In this document: one piece after another, positions 8,388-17,581 of the stretch
How the letters are laid out: the number at the start of each line of letters is the position of its first letter
How positions within the stretch are numbered: the stretch's first letter is position 1
Source: Rothia nasimurium
Lineage (GTDB): Bacteria > Actinomycetota > Actinomycetes > Actinomycetales > Micrococcaceae
DNA length: 64,000 nucleotides
NCBI RefSeq assembly: GCF_014217215.1
Contig: NZ_CP056080.1
Coordinates: 248,001-312,000 of the forward strand
Direction: 5' to 3'
Made by a program: the position numbers and the translations under genes
The notes under the pieces: model-generated
What the model saw: only the letters and a program-made list of their open reading frames with translations
Told to the model about the DNA's origin: nothing
Database searches by the model: none

Positions 8388-9857
8388 GTGAACTTTCCGA
8401 ACCACCCCCGCTATATGCCCGGTGCTAGCCTCCATGTTAGGCGGCTGGGCTTTGCCGTAGACTGCGCCCGGGCCTACCGGTTGATCTCGGCAGGTTCCCG
8501 CTACTCTTTCTGGCTTGATTCCGCCCGCCCAGAATCTCCTATGTCACGCTACTCCTACATGGGGGTGGTGCCAGCGGAGGGGCGCGTGCTCATGAGCGAC
8601 GATGCCCGTGAGCCGGTTTTTCGCGAGCTCAACGGGGCAGGCCAAGAGGTGGGGCGTGTGCCCGGTAGCTTGGACCGGGGACTTAGTGCCTACCTTGCGC
8701 AGGGGCCTGCCGTGAACGGTGCCCCAGCAGAGCTAGAAGAAGCTCTATTGGGTGGTTACGTTGGCTACTTCGGCTACGAATACCGGGCGCTCACCGAGCC
8801 AGGGTCACCGGTGACTCATAGCTCACCCACCCCCGACGGGGTGTGGCTTCAAGCTGTACGCTACCTGATTCATGACCACCGGAGCGGGCAGAGCTGGCTG
8901 GTAGGCGACGCCGACTGGCTTGATGCCATCGAGCCTGCCCTGCGGGAATATGCCGGGGAAGAGTCCACCGTGCAACCTATGGCGGGTGCAGATACCCAGC
9001 CTGTGAGCGGCCTGGTCTTCTCGCCACCCACCCGTGCCGACTACACCGCCGATGTTCGTACCTGCCAGCAAGAAATCGCAGACGGCAACAGCTACGAAAT
9101 CTGCTTGACCGCCCAAACCCAGGCTCGCGCCGCCGCCCCGGTTTCCCCAGGGCAGGCCCTGGCGACCTACCTGCTTCTGCGCCAACACAACCCGGCCCCC
9201 TACGCGGCCTTTATACACTGCGACAGCTTCTACATTCTGAGCTCATCACCCGAACGGTTCCTCACCATCAGCACAACAGGGCAGGCGGAGACCAAACCCA
9301 TTAAAGGCACCGTTGAACGCTCACCCGACCCCGCAGAGGACGCCCGCCGCGCCCACTGGCTAGCGCACGACCCCAAAACCCGGGCCGAGAACCTCATGAT
9401 CGTTGACCTGCTGCGCAACGACCTCTCCCGCATCAGCTACCCGGAGTCGGTGCGGGTGCCTATCCTCATGGGAATCGAAAGCTACCAGACCGTACACCAG
9501 CTCGTTTCCACGGTCCAGGCGCAGGTGCGCCCGGAAGTGGGCAGGGTAGAAGCCACCCTCGCCTGCTTTCCCGGTGGCTCCATGACCGGGGCACCCAAAC
9601 CCTCCACCATGGATATCATCGACCGCCTAGAGGGGCGCGCTCGCGGTATCTATTCGGGTGCCTTAGGCTTCTTTTCTGCTACCGGGGCCGTCGATCTTTC
9701 TATCGTGATTAGGACCCTGGTGATGTCGTCCTCCGGGCAGGTGAGCCTGAGCGCGGGCGGCGCTATTGTGGCTGATTCAGACCCGGATGCCGAGTACGAA
9801 GAGATGTTGACCAAGCTAGCGGCGGCCCTGCCGCCGCAGCTGGGCAGACTGGGCTAA
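8388..9857 (+). CDS. pabB: Aminodeoxychorismate synthase component I (PabB)
   Basis: 489-residue chorismate-binding enzyme that aminates chorismate to 4-amino-4-deoxychorismate, the precursor of the p-aminobenzoate used for folate (folE, folP, folB and folK are in this window). The motif PIKGT (Lys about 306) distinguishes PabB from anthranilate synthase, which has PIAGT. Other core motifs are RAENLMIVDLLRNDL, FPGGSMTGAPK and GIYSGALGF. The N-terminal domain (1-200) matches the TrpE/PabB N-terminal fold. It starts with GTG six bases after a TAGACT box, suggesting a leaderless mRNA. No glutamine amidotransferase (pabA) or lyase (pabC) lies adjacent, so these must be elsewhere. Confidence 0.9.
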   Translation: MNFPNHPRYMPGASLHVRRLGFAVDCARAYRLISAGSRYSFWLDSARPESPMSRYSYMGVVPAEGRVLMSDDAREPVFRELNGAGQEVGRVPGSLDRGLSAYLAQGPAVNGAPAELEEALLGGYVGYFGYEYRALTEPGSPVTHSSPTPDGVWLQAVRYLIHDHRSGQSWLVGDADWLDAIEPALREYAGEESTVQPMAGADTQPVSGLVFSPPTRADYTADVRTCQQEIADGNSYEICLTAQTQARAAAPVSPGQALATYLLLRQHNPAPYAAFIHCDSFYILSSSPERFLTISTTGQAETKPIKGTVERSPDPAEDARRAHWLAHDPKTRAENLMIVDLLRNDLSRISYPESVRVPILMGIESYQTVHQLVSTVQAQVRPEVGRVEATLACFPGGSMTGAPKPSTMDIIDRLEGRARGIYSGALGFFSATGAVDLSIVIRTLVMSSSGQVSLSAGGAIVADSDPDAEYEEMLTKLAAALPPQLGRLG

Positions 9858-9887
9858 AGAAGCCCACCCGTGTATGTCTGTTACGTG

Positions 9888-10304
9888 CTAGCGGGCCTTG
9901 CGGGCAACATAAAGCCCCGCCACGATCAGGGGGACCTGGAGGGGTAGACGGCGCAGTCGCTTAGCGTCGGAATCCAGTACACCGGGAATATCAATCTTGT
10001 GGGTGTACTGGTAGATGTTGGCCGGGTAGACCGCGGTGAAGAGGGCCGCGGCCCCTAGCCCGGTGATGCGGCGTGCCCCCGGTGCGGCCAGCAGGCCCAG
10101 CCCCACACCAAGCTCGGCAACCCCGGAAGCGTAGACTACCTGCTCCGCACTCCCCGGAACCCAGGGTGGAACAATGGAGGCAAAGCTGGGCACCTTATCA
10201 CGCTTGAAGTGGAGGGCACCCATAGCGGTCAGGCCCGTGCCCAGGGCGTAGCGGGTTATCTTTTGGCCGGTGGTTTCGCTGGTATCGCGTGCAAAAAGGT
10301 TCAT
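9888..10304 (-). CDS. DoxX-like integral membrane protein
   Basis: 138 residues from the ATG at 10304 (MNLFARDTSE). Four hydrophobic stretches (ITRYALGTGLTAMGALHF, VVYASGVAELGVGLGLLAA, ITGLGAAALFTAVYPAN and VPLIVAGLYVAR) fit the DoxX/DoxD-like four-helix fold, with the motif ASGVAELGVGLGLL typical of the family. Function is unknown; relatives are linked to quinone or redox stress. The longer version from 10406 is rejected because a TATTAT box lies seven bases upstream of this ATG. It converges with pabB, 30 bases apart. Confidence 0.8.
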   Translation of the reverse strand: MNLFARDTSETTGQKITRYALGTGLTAMGALHFKRDKVPSFASIVPPWVPGSAEQVVYASGVAELGVGLGLLAAPGARRITGLGAAALFTAVYPANIYQYTHKIDIPGVLDSDAKRLRRLPLQVPLIVAGLYVARKAR

Positions 10305-10411
10305 GGTTTTTATAATAGGCCAGCGGTGGGTCTGCGCGTCCCGGTGGAGTCTCCGTTTATTTTTCTTCTTGTGCAGAGAGCCTTGTATTGCTTTAACTGA
10401 GTCCATGCCTT

Positions 10412-10453
10412 AGGTTAGTTACATAACTAACTAACCAACGAACCAACTAACCT
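10412..10453 (+). promoter_or_regulatory. Palindromic operator upstream of the GntR-ABC operon
   Basis: The outer arms AGGTTAGTT (10412-10420) and AACTAACCT (10445-10453) are a perfect inverted repeat. Inside them GTTAGTT-ACAT-AACTAAC forms a second inverted repeat, and ACTAACTAACC makes a third half-site. Located 33 bases before the gntR start, it is the expected kind of site for a dimeric YtrA-type GntR repressor acting on its own operon. Confidence 0.7.
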
Positions 10454-10485
10454 GGTTTTGGTGCACACAGAGAAAGGGGGTGCCC

Positions 10486-10872
10486 ATGCTCACCGGTGAT
10501 AAACCCATCTTCCAACAAATCGCGGACCACATTAGCGGCGAGATCCTCGCGGGAACCTACCCCGAAGAATCACAGGTCCCATCGACCAACGAATTTGCGG
10601 CCTTCTACCGTATTAATCCGGCAACAGCCGGTAAAGGCGTCAACCTCCTGGTAGACCAAGGGGTGCTCTACAAGAAGAGAGGTATCGGCATGTTTGTAGC
10701 TCAAGGAGCACAAGATATTCTGCGCTCAGCACGGCGCAAAGAATTTATCGCGGGCTACATCACCCCTCTCGTCGAAGAAGCCAGGGTGCTGGGGCTCAGC
10801 AGTGACGAGGTACTCGCTGCCCTGCAAGCTGGCCTGAGCGAGGCCGCTAGCAAGACAGGGGAGAGCGCATGA
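10486..10872 (+). CDS. GntR family (YtrA-type) transcriptional regulator
   Basis: 128 residues from the ATG at 10486, preceded by GAAAGGGGG. Residues 1-75 are a winged helix of GntR type: FQQIADHISGEILAGTY, then VPSTNEFAAFYRINPATAGK as the HTH, and GVLYKKRGIGMFV as the wing. The short C-terminal region (about 50 residues, helical) lacks an effector domain, as in the YtrA subfamily that controls neighbouring ABC transporter genes. Its stop overlaps the next ATG (ATGA). It probably represses this operon through the palindrome at 10412-10453; the inducing signal is unknown, though relatives respond to cell-wall-active compounds. Confidence 0.9.
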   Translation: MLTGDKPIFQQIADHISGEILAGTYPEESQVPSTNEFAAFYRINPATAGKGVNLLVDQGVLYKKRGIGMFVAQGAQDILRSARRKEFIAGYITPLVEEARVLGLSSDEVLAALQAGLSEAASKTGESA

Positions 10873-11777
10873 ACACCATCGTCCGCACACAGAACCTCAG
10901 CAAAACCTTCCGGGGCACCAAAGCCCTAGACGGAATTAGTCTGGAGATCGAAGAAGGCCTCATCTACGGCCTAGCAGGTAGGAACGGTGCCGGTAAAACA
11001 ACCCTGCTGACCACACTCAGCGGCCAGACCCTGCCCGATAAGGACTCGCAGGTAGAACTCTTTGGGCAGAAGCTCAATGCCGCCACTATTGCCAGAACCC
11101 ACCTGCAAAGGACCAACCAGAGCTACCCCGACGACCTGCGGGTTTTCCAGGTGCTCAACATGGGCCGGCTGGCTCACCCCAACTGGGACCAGTCCCTGGC
11201 GCTGTCGCTACTGCTTGATTTTGAGGTCCCGCTCAAGGCCCGGGCCCGCAGGCTCTCGGACGGGCAAAAGTCAGCTCTGGGTATCGCGGTTGCTCTTGCC
11301 AGCCGCGCAGATCTGACCCTGATGGACGAGCCCTACACCGGCCTTGACCCGGTGGCGCGCACCCTCTTTTACGACCGCCTGCTCGAAGACTTCAGCGCCC
11401 ACCCGCGTACCTTTATTATTTCCACCCACCTCATCGGCGAAATCGCGCCCCTGCTCAACCGCATCATCCTGATTGATCGGGGTGAGCTGGTCTTCACCGG
11501 CGACGCTGAGGACGCCACCTACACCGCCCACGAGATCGCAGGGAACCAGGATGCTGTTTCTGTCTACCTGGCTAAGACCTCCCTGGAGGGCCTCTTGGTG
11601 CGCGACCGCGCCATCGGTTCTATGCGGAGTGCCGTCGTAGCCTCCGCCCTCACAGCAGAGAACGAGGAACTAGCGGGCAAGCTGGGCGTTGGTATCCAGC
11701 CGGTCTCACTCCAGGACACCGTCGCCGCCCACAGCCGGAAAAACACTGACCAGACCACACAAGGAGAGCTCTCATGA
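10869..11777 (+). CDS. ABC transporter ATP-binding protein (YtrB-like)
   Basis: 302 residues. Walker A GRNGAGKTTLL is near residue 37-47, with signature motif LSDGQ (normally LSGGQ) and Walker B LTLMDEP near residue 155. The C-terminal ~70 residues form an accessory domain (SLEGLLVRDRAIGSMRSAV). It powers the membrane protein encoded next, with which it overlaps by four bases (ATGA). The GntR + ATPase + membrane protein arrangement matches YtrA-type operons; export of an antimicrobial or toxic compound is plausible but unproven. The Asp in LSDGQ is a mild deviation. Confidence 0.92.
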   Translation: MNTIVRTQNLSKTFRGTKALDGISLEIEEGLIYGLAGRNGAGKTTLLTTLSGQTLPDKDSQVELFGQKLNAATIARTHLQRTNQSYPDDLRVFQVLNMGRLAHPNWDQSLALSLLLDFEVPLKARARRLSDGQKSALGIAVALASRADLTLMDEPYTGLDPVARTLFYDRLLEDFSAHPRTFIISTHLIGEIAPLLNRIILIDRGELVFTGDAEDATYTAHEIAGNQDAVSVYLAKTSLEGLLVRDRAIGSMRSAVVASALTAENEELAGKLGVGIQPVSLQDTVAAHSRKNTDQTTQGELS

Positions 11778-12727
11778 CCGCAACAAACCCAGTCTGGGCT
11801 GAGGAAACAGGGCTCCACACCCCCGGAGCTGAGAAGAAAAGGCGCGCACGCTCCGCACGAATTCAGGGGAGCTGGACTGTCTTCCACATGCTACGTAGCC
11901 AGAAAGCAATGGCAACCCTACTTCCGCTACTACTGCCCATCGGGATTGCCGCGCTGATTCTGCTCCTTGTTGGCATCAACAGTCTGTTCACCGGAATGTC
12001 GTTTGGTGCCCACGGTGGCTTTATCAACGCAAATTCTCTACACACCACTATCGTCCCCGTGGTGCTAGGAGTCTCAGCGCTCCTGGGTTTCTACTCTCAC
12101 GCTCAGCTCATCCTCAATATGGGGCGGACCCGGTGGAGCTACCTGGGCGGTTTTACTCTTCTCTCCCTTTACCGGGCTACCCTTGCAACGCTTGTCTACG
12201 CACTGACATCTGTTATCGAGCTCGTGACACACGGTTACGGTAGGGGCTGGCAGGTCTTTAACCCAGAACTGAACCCCTGGCCCTTCGCCTTCTGGCAGAG
12301 CTACTCAACCTCGGGGCGTATCTACGCTCTGGGTGGCTACCTGGCAACCTGGTTCGTGGTGCTGATTGCGGTCCAGGTCGCTGGAATCGCTGTGGCAGCC
12401 CTTTACCGGCGGTGGGGCAAGGTCACCGGCTCAGTTGCACTTGTCCTGGTCATCATGGGGGCGCTAGCCATCAGCCGTAACCTTTTCGGCGCACACCTGT
12501 GGGACATGGGAATCAGCGTCCTCTGGGAGCAGTTCGACAACGATTACAGCAACTTCAGCATCTGGGATGCAGCCAAAGAGAGCGGCGGATTCTTAGACGA
12601 GCACATTGGTATTATCAATGTCCCCGCGCTCGGCTTGATAGCCTACCACTACGGGTCACTGTTGGGAGCTGCCGCGGTGTCCTACCTGATTGCAACCATC
12701 ACCTGGGCCAGAACTTCCCTACGCTAA
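11774..12727 (+). CDS. ABC transporter membrane protein
   Basis: 317 residues with about six hydrophobic helices (for example TLLPLLLPIGIAALILLLVG near residue 45 and GSVALVLVIMGALAISRNL near residue 220). The basic N terminus (EKKRRARSARIQG) faces the cytoplasm. No family name can be given from sequence. It is the last gene of the GntR-ATPase-permease operon and overlaps the ATPase stop by ATGA, so it is the probable transmembrane partner of that ATPase. A GC-rich hairpin follows at 12755-12781. Confidence 0.8.
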   Translation: MTATNPVWAEETGLHTPGAEKKRRARSARIQGSWTVFHMLRSQKAMATLLPLLLPIGIAALILLLVGINSLFTGMSFGAHGGFINANSLHTTIVPVVLGVSALLGFYSHAQLILNMGRTRWSYLGGFTLLSLYRATLATLVYALTSVIELVTHGYGRGWQVFNPELNPWPFAFWQSYSTSGRIYALGGYLATWFVVLIAVQVAGIAVAALYRRWGKVTGSVALVLVIMGALAISRNLFGAHLWDMGISVLWEQFDNDYSNFSIWDAAKESGGFLDEHIGIINVPALGLIAYHYGSLLGAAAVSYLIATITWARTSLR

Positions 12728-12754
12728 CTCGCACCTATCGTACTCGCATCAGCA

Positions 12755-12781
12755 CTGCCCCGGCCCTCCCCGGCCGGGGCA
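12755..12781 (+). terminator. Hairpin terminator after the ABC operon
   Basis: CTGCCCCGG / CCGGGGCAG arms with a short CCCTCCCCGG interior, followed by TCTCATTC. The weak T-tract lowers certainty. Confidence 0.55.
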
Positions 12782-12883
12782 GTCTCATTCACAGCAGGGT
12801 AAGCAACCGAATAATTTTTCACCTGCCGGGACTCTCCCACCCAAAAACAAACCCCGCCCACCCCATCTACTAGACTAAAAACC

Positions 12884-13465
12884 ATGACTACCCTCTCTGA
12901 AAACCTCCCCATCGAAGCCGCCCGCGAACGCCTCCGCCAGCTCATTAGCGAACTCGCTGTAGTTCGCGGCAAAGTAACCCTAGCCTCCGGCAAAGAAGCC
13001 GACTACTATGTTGACCTGCGCCGCATCACCCTGCACCACGAGGCCTCCCGCCTGGTTGGCCAGGTCATGCTCGACCTGCTCGACTCCGCCGGAATCGAAT
13101 TTGACGCCGCCGGCGGTTTGACCATGGGTGCTGACCCCGTCGGTCACGCCATCATGCGCACCGCTGGCGACCAGGGTCGCGCCATCGACACCTTCGTGGT
13201 GCGTAAGGCTCAGAAGTCCTACGGCATGGGCCGTCAGGTTGAGGGCCCCTCAGTGGAAGGACGCCGCGTGGTAGCTGTCGAGGACACCTCCACCACCGGC
13301 GGCTCCGCTCTCACCGCCGTTGAAGCCCTGCGCAAGGCTGGCGCCGAGGTGGTAGCCGTTGCCGTCATTGTTGACCGTGCAACCGGCGCCAAGGAGCACA
13401 TCGAAGAGGTTGCAGGCGTGCCCTGCCTCTACGCCTACTCCAAGACTGACCTGGGCCTGGACTAA
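12884..13465 (+). CDS. pyrE: Orotate phosphoribosyltransferase
   Basis: 193 residues. It transfers ribose-5-phosphate from PRPP to orotate, forming OMP in pyrimidine synthesis. The PRPP loop VVAVEDTSTTGGSALTAV (about 129-146) and the flexible loop RKAQKSYGMGRQVEG are clear, and TMGADPVGHAI matches the Actinobacterial type. The ATG lies seven bases after a TAGACT box, so the mRNA is probably leaderless. An RNA methyltransferase gene starts immediately after the stop (TAAGTG, no gap), indicating co-transcription. Other pyr genes are absent nearby. Confidence 0.95.
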   Translation: MTTLSENLPIEAARERLRQLISELAVVRGKVTLASGKEADYYVDLRRITLHHEASRLVGQVMLDLLDSAGIEFDAAGGLTMGADPVGHAIMRTAGDQGRAIDTFVVRKAQKSYGMGRQVEGPSVEGRRVVAVEDTSTTGGSALTAVEALRKAGAEVVAVAVIVDRATGAKEHIEEVAGVPCLYAYSKTDLGLD

Positions 13466-14122
13466 GTGGCAGACCTAGAAGCAACCGAGCCCGAAACCGA
13501 GAGCCCGGAGCGGGAAATCGGCGTCGGCCCCTGGGAAGGCGAATGGCCAGAAGGCGACCACTGGGACCCCGAGTTGCTGCGGGAGGGCGACCGCCGCAAC
13601 GTCCTTGACCACTACCGCTACTGGACCATGGACGCCATCATCGCCGACCTCGATACCCGTCGCCACTCCTTCCACGTAGCCATCGAAAACTGGCAGCACG
13701 ACCTCAACATCGGCACCGTGGTGCGCACCGCTAACGCCTTTTTGGCGAAAGAAGTGCACATTATCGGCAAGAAGCGCTGGAACCGACGCGGGGCTATGGT
13801 GACCGACCGCTACCAGCACGTGCGCCATCACCCTACCGTCGAGGACTTTGTGACCTGGGCGAAGGGTGAGGGGCTTGCCATCATCGGCATTGATATCTTC
13901 CCCGACTCCAAGCAGCTGGAAACCTACGACCTACCCAAGGACTGCGTCCTGGTCTTTGGTCAGGAGGGGCCCGGCCTGTCAGAGGAGATTCACGCGGCTG
14001 CCGAGGCAACCCTGTCTATCGAGCAGTACGGCTCCACCCGCTCTATGAACGCAGCAACCGCTGCCGGCATTGCCATGCATGCCTGGATTCGTCGTCACGA
14101 GTTCGGCCAGCGCGTCAGCTAG
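13466..14122 (+). CDS. TrmH/SpoU family RNA 2'-O-methyltransferase
   Basis: 218 residues. SPOUT-fold SAM-dependent methyltransferase acting on tRNA or rRNA ribose. Motif 1 NIGTVVRTANAF (about 77-88), motif 2 VFGQEGPGLSEE and motif 3 STRSMNAATAAGIAMHAW are all present. The first ~45 residues are acidic (EATEPETESPEREIG) and outside the catalytic domain. The GTG start abuts the pyrE stop. The pyrE-spoU pair is common in Actinobacteria; the target nucleotide cannot be deduced. Confidence 0.92.
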   Translation: MADLEATEPETESPEREIGVGPWEGEWPEGDHWDPELLREGDRRNVLDHYRYWTMDAIIADLDTRRHSFHVAIENWQHDLNIGTVVRTANAFLAKEVHIIGKKRWNRRGAMVTDRYQHVRHHPTVEDFVTWAKGEGLAIIGIDIFPDSKQLETYDLPKDCVLVFGQEGPGLSEEIHAAAEATLSIEQYGSTRSMNAATAAGIAMHAWIRRHEFGQRVS

Positions 14123-14132
14123 ACCTGAGAGC

Positions 14133-14155
14133 GGACGCCCGCCCCGCCGGCGTCC
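14133..14155 (+). terminator. GGACGCC inverted-pair hairpin after spoU
   Basis: GGACGCC (14133-14139) and GGCGTCC (14149-14155) pair across a nine-base loop 11 bases past the stop. There is no clear T-tract. Both arms carry the core of the repeated 9-mer described in the findings. Confidence 0.5.
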
Positions 14156-14216
14156 ACCGAACCTGTCCGCTGCGGCGCCCACCGGCGTCCGCTGGTGGTG
14201 AGTGTCCATGAAAATT

Positions 14217-14249
14217 GCGGAGTGCCCACGAAACGTGTGGGCACTCCGC
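14217..14249. terminator. Strong hairpin between spoU and the MFS gene
   Basis: 13-bp perfect stem GCGGAGTGCCCAC / GTGGGCACTCCGC with a seven-base loop, followed by GATTCTCG and preceded by AAAATT. It probably ends the pyrE operon. Confidence 0.65.
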
Positions 14250-14364
14250 GATTCTCGTAAGCACTTGCATTTCTGCAAAAACTTTCCCCCTGAGGTATTT
14301 TATTAATGTACTACCGGGTCTAGAATGGCTATGTACGCTAAAGACGAGAGCAAAGAGGTGCAGT

Positions 14365-15825
14365 ATGAACACAAGGCCAGAGCCCGGTAACACCCAGGGA
14401 GTACCTGACGTCCAGCTGCCCGCCACCAGCAGCCCCCGTAAGCTCCTCACGGCCCTGCTCACCCCGCTCTTCATGGCCCTTATGGCCATCTCGGTCGTCA
14501 ATGTCGCCCTCACCCCCATCGGGCACTCCCTCAACGCGGGGTCCAGCCAAACCCAGTGGGTCGTCTCCGGCTACGCCCTGGCTTTTGGTGTGCCCCTGGT
14601 TGCCGCTGGACGCATCGGCGATGCCACCGGCCGCCGCCGCATGTTCATGCTCGGGGTTTCCTTCTTCACCCTGGGCTCCCTGCTCAGTGCCGTCGCACCC
14701 ACCATCGAAATCCTTATCGCCGCCCGCGTGCTCCAGGGCCTCGGCGCAGGCTTCTTCAACCCCCAAACCACGGGCATCATCCAGGCTAACTTCACCGGCC
14801 AGGCTCGCGCCCGCGCCTACGGCATGTTCGGTACGGTGGTAGCGCTCGCCGTCATCGTGGGGCCGGTACTCGGCGGCTTCCTCATCCAGATTTTCGGGGA
14901 CTCCCTGGGCTGGCGCATGATGTTCCTGGTCAATGTGCCTATCGGTCTTGCCGGGTTGCTACTGGCCCGTCTCTGGGTACCCAACGACCGGCCGTCCGCC
15001 CCCGCGCACCGCGCCCGCCTCGACCTAGACCCCGTCGGTATGACCACCCTGGCCCTGGCAATCTTCGCTGTACTCTTCCCCTTCGTTGAGCGCAGCGGCA
15101 ACCCGCTGGTCTGGGCGGTTCTGCCCGTAGGTCTTGCCCTTATCGCCTTCTTTATCGCCTGGGAAAAGCGCTACAAGAAGGCAGGTCGCCCGCCCATGCT
15201 CGATATCGACCTGGTAACCAAGCCTGCCTTCCGCAACGGCATCATGATTGTGACCCTCTACTTCTTGGGCAACACCAGCGTGTGGCTGGTTATCCCCATC
15301 TACGTGCAGAACCACCTGGGCCAGAGCGCGCTGACCGCCGCGCTGATTACCATTCCCTCATCCCTGCTGTCTGCCTTTGCAGCTCCCTGGGCAGGACGCC
15401 GCGTGCTGGCTATGGGGCGCCGTATGGTGATGCTGGGGTTCGGGTTATCGCTCACCTCGATTGTGGCCACCATGCTCACCGTGACCCCGGTGGAACAGGG
15501 GCTGCTACCGGTATGGGCTCTGGCTGTGCCCCTGATTCTGATTGGTGCCGGTGGTGGTCTGGTGATTTCTCCCAACCAGACCCTGACCCTGGCGTCCGTG
15601 CCTCCCGCCATCAGCGGCGTAGCGGGCGGCGTGCTCTCCCTCGGCCAGCGCATGGGCACCGCTATCGGTACCGCCATCATTCCCTCAATTCTCTACGGGC
15701 TGGTAGAGTCGGGTGCCCACTGGAACGTCGGGCTTATAGCCTCCTTCGGCGCTATCGTGCTGACCCTCTCCCTGGGCCTCACCTTCACCATCGCCGACCG
15801 CCGCCGCGAACTGCGCGAGGGGTAA
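14365..15825 (+). CDS. MFS transporter, DHA2 (14-TM drug exporter) family
   Basis: 486 residues from the ATG at 14365, with AGAGGTG five bases upstream. Motif C-like and DHA2 features are visible: NVALTPIGHSLNAGSSQTQWVVSGY in helix 1-2, GDATGRRRMFMLG (motif A) after helix 2, and LQGLGAGFFNPQTTGII. Fourteen hydrophobic segments fit a proton-driven multidrug exporter. The longer frame back to 14215 runs through the upstream hairpin and has no start signal. The real substrate is unknown; it is a single-gene unit. Confidence 0.88.
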   Translation: MNTRPEPGNTQGVPDVQLPATSSPRKLLTALLTPLFMALMAISVVNVALTPIGHSLNAGSSQTQWVVSGYALAFGVPLVAAGRIGDATGRRRMFMLGVSFFTLGSLLSAVAPTIEILIAARVLQGLGAGFFNPQTTGIIQANFTGQARARAYGMFGTVVALAVIVGPVLGGFLIQIFGDSLGWRMMFLVNVPIGLAGLLLARLWVPNDRPSAPAHRARLDLDPVGMTTLALAIFAVLFPFVERSGNPLVWAVLPVGLALIAFFIAWEKRYKKAGRPPMLDIDLVTKPAFRNGIMIVTLYFLGNTSVWLVIPIYVQNHLGQSALTAALITIPSSLLSAFAAPWAGRRVLAMGRRMVMLGFGLSLTSIVATMLTVTPVEQGLLPVWALAVPLILIGAGGGLVISPNQTLTLASVPPAISGVAGGVLSLGQRMGTAIGTAIIPSILYGLVESGAHWNVGLIASFGAIVLTLSLGLTFTIADRRRELREG

Positions 15826-15967
15826 CACTAGCCTGCGCCCGCTTCATAAAAGTGCTTATCAGGTACAGTATAAACATTCCCTGTACACACATTCCGCCTA
15901 GGTTAGCCGTTTCTTTTTCGTAAACAGCGACCTGCGGCATCGGCACACACAATGGAGTGAGGTTGAT

Positions 15968-17578
15968 ATGGACAAGCCCCACATCACGGGTGACCACCTG
16001 CAAAAATACAGTGCAGCTCCCACCCAGGCCATAGACCAGATTCACCGCTCACGCGGCTCCCAGGCGCCAGAGGTTGAAGCCGGCGAACGCAAAAAGCGCC
16101 TCATCGGTCTCTTCGGCGGACTACTTGCAGCCGCCCTGGTCTACATCATCATGCCCGGCGACGTACCCGACACCGCGCGCCTGACCGCAGCCACCGCCGT
16201 CCTGATGGGTGCCTGGTGGATGACCGAAGCCCTGCCCATCCCCGCCACCGCCTTGCTGCCGCTGGTGATTTTCCCCGTCTTTAACAGCGAAGTAAAAATC
16301 AACGACATCGGCGCTAGCTACGGTAACAACATCATCTTCCTCTTTATGGGCGGCTTCTTGCTGGCCCTCGCCATGCAGCGCTGGAACCTACACCGCCGCA
16401 TCGCCCTGCTTACCCTCAAGCTCATGGGCACCAAGCCCTCCATGATGGTCGCGGGCTTCATGGTAGCCACCGGCTTTCTCTCCATGTGGGTATCGAACAC
16501 CGCCACCGCCGTCATGATGATTCCCATCGGTGTCTCCGTGCTCATGCTGATTGCCCAGGCCAGCGGCACCACCGAAATTAAAATTGAGGACGGCGTATCC
16601 CCCGACGACCAGGCCGTCAAGGACGCCGTGATCAAGTCCGACTTCGGAACCGCCCTCATGCTGGGTATCGCCTACGCCGCCTCCATCGGCTCCCTCGGCA
16701 CCCTGATCGGCACCCCGCCCAACACCCTGCTCGCCGGTTACATGGCAGACACCCACGACGTGCACATCGGCTTTGGTCAGTGGATGCTGGTGGGCGTACC
16801 TCTGTCGGTGATCGTGCTCTTTGTCTGCTGGTTCCTGCTCACCAAGGTGCTCTTCAAACCCGAAATTAAAGAGATTCCCGGCGGTAAGAAACTCATCGCC
16901 AACGAATACGCCAAACTCGGTGCCATGAGCTCGGGCGAACTGCGCGTGCTCATCATCTTTATCGCTGCCGCCCTGGCCTGGATTTTCGTCCCTATCATCT
17001 GGTCTAAATCACCACCCATCACCGATGCCGGCATCGCCGTCGCCGTTGGCCTGCTGCTCTTTGCACTACCCGCCGGTGGCACCGCCAACAAGGGCGTGCG
17101 CCTCATCGACTGGGAAACCGCAACCAAGCTGCCCTGGGGCGTCCTGCTCCTCTTTGGCGGCGGCCTAGCCCTCTCCGGCCAGTTCACCAGCTCCGGCCTC
17201 ACCCAGTGGATCGGTGACTCCGTCGGCGCCCTCAGCGCCCTGCCCATCCTCGTCATCGTGCTACTGGTGACCACCGGCGTCATCTTCCTTACCGAACTCA
17301 CCAGTAACACCGCCACCGCAGCCACCTTCCTGCCCGTCGCCGGCGGCATCGCCATGGGCATGGGCTACGACCCCATGCTGCTCGCCATCCCCGTCGCCCT
17401 CGCCGCCACCTGCGCCTTCATGCTCCCCGTAGCGACCCCGCCCAACGCCATCGCCTACGGCTCGGGCTACGTCACCATCGGGCAGATGGTCAAGGGCGGC
17501 GTCTGGCTCAACCTCTTCTCCATCGTGGCGATCACCGCAGTGACCATGACCCTGGCCATGTGGATCTTCGCGCTGTAA
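15968..17578 (+). CDS. DASS family sodium/dicarboxylate symporter
   Basis: 536 residues, SLC13/DASS (SdcS-like) importer of C4-dicarboxylates such as succinate, malate and fumarate, driven by Na+. The two SNT-type substrate/sodium signatures are VSNTATAVMMIPI (about 178-190) and LTSNTATAATFLPV (about 440-453), and the paired loops GTPPNTLLAGY and VATPPNAIAYGSG are present. The hydrophilic N terminus (about 45 residues) is typical. The start has GGAGTGAGG upstream. Two hairpins follow (17582-17644 and 17671-17711). Confidence 0.92.
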   Translation: MDKPHITGDHLQKYSAAPTQAIDQIHRSRGSQAPEVEAGERKKRLIGLFGGLLAAALVYIIMPGDVPDTARLTAATAVLMGAWWMTEALPIPATALLPLVIFPVFNSEVKINDIGASYGNNIIFLFMGGFLLALAMQRWNLHRRIALLTLKLMGTKPSMMVAGFMVATGFLSMWVSNTATAVMMIPIGVSVLMLIAQASGTTEIKIEDGVSPDDQAVKDAVIKSDFGTALMLGIAYAASIGSLGTLIGTPPNTLLAGYMADTHDVHIGFGQWMLVGVPLSVIVLFVCWFLLTKVLFKPEIKEIPGGKKLIANEYAKLGAMSSGELRVLIIFIAAALAWIFVPIIWSKSPPITDAGIAVAVGLLLFALPAGGTANKGVRLIDWETATKLPWGVLLLFGGGLALSGQFTSSGLTQWIGDSVGALSALPILVIVLLVTTGVIFLTELTSNTATAATFLPVAGGIAMGMGYDPMLLAIPVALAATCAFMLPVATPPNAIAYGSGYVTIGQMVKGGVWLNLFSIVAITAVTMTLAMWIFAL

Positions 17579-17581
17579 ACC

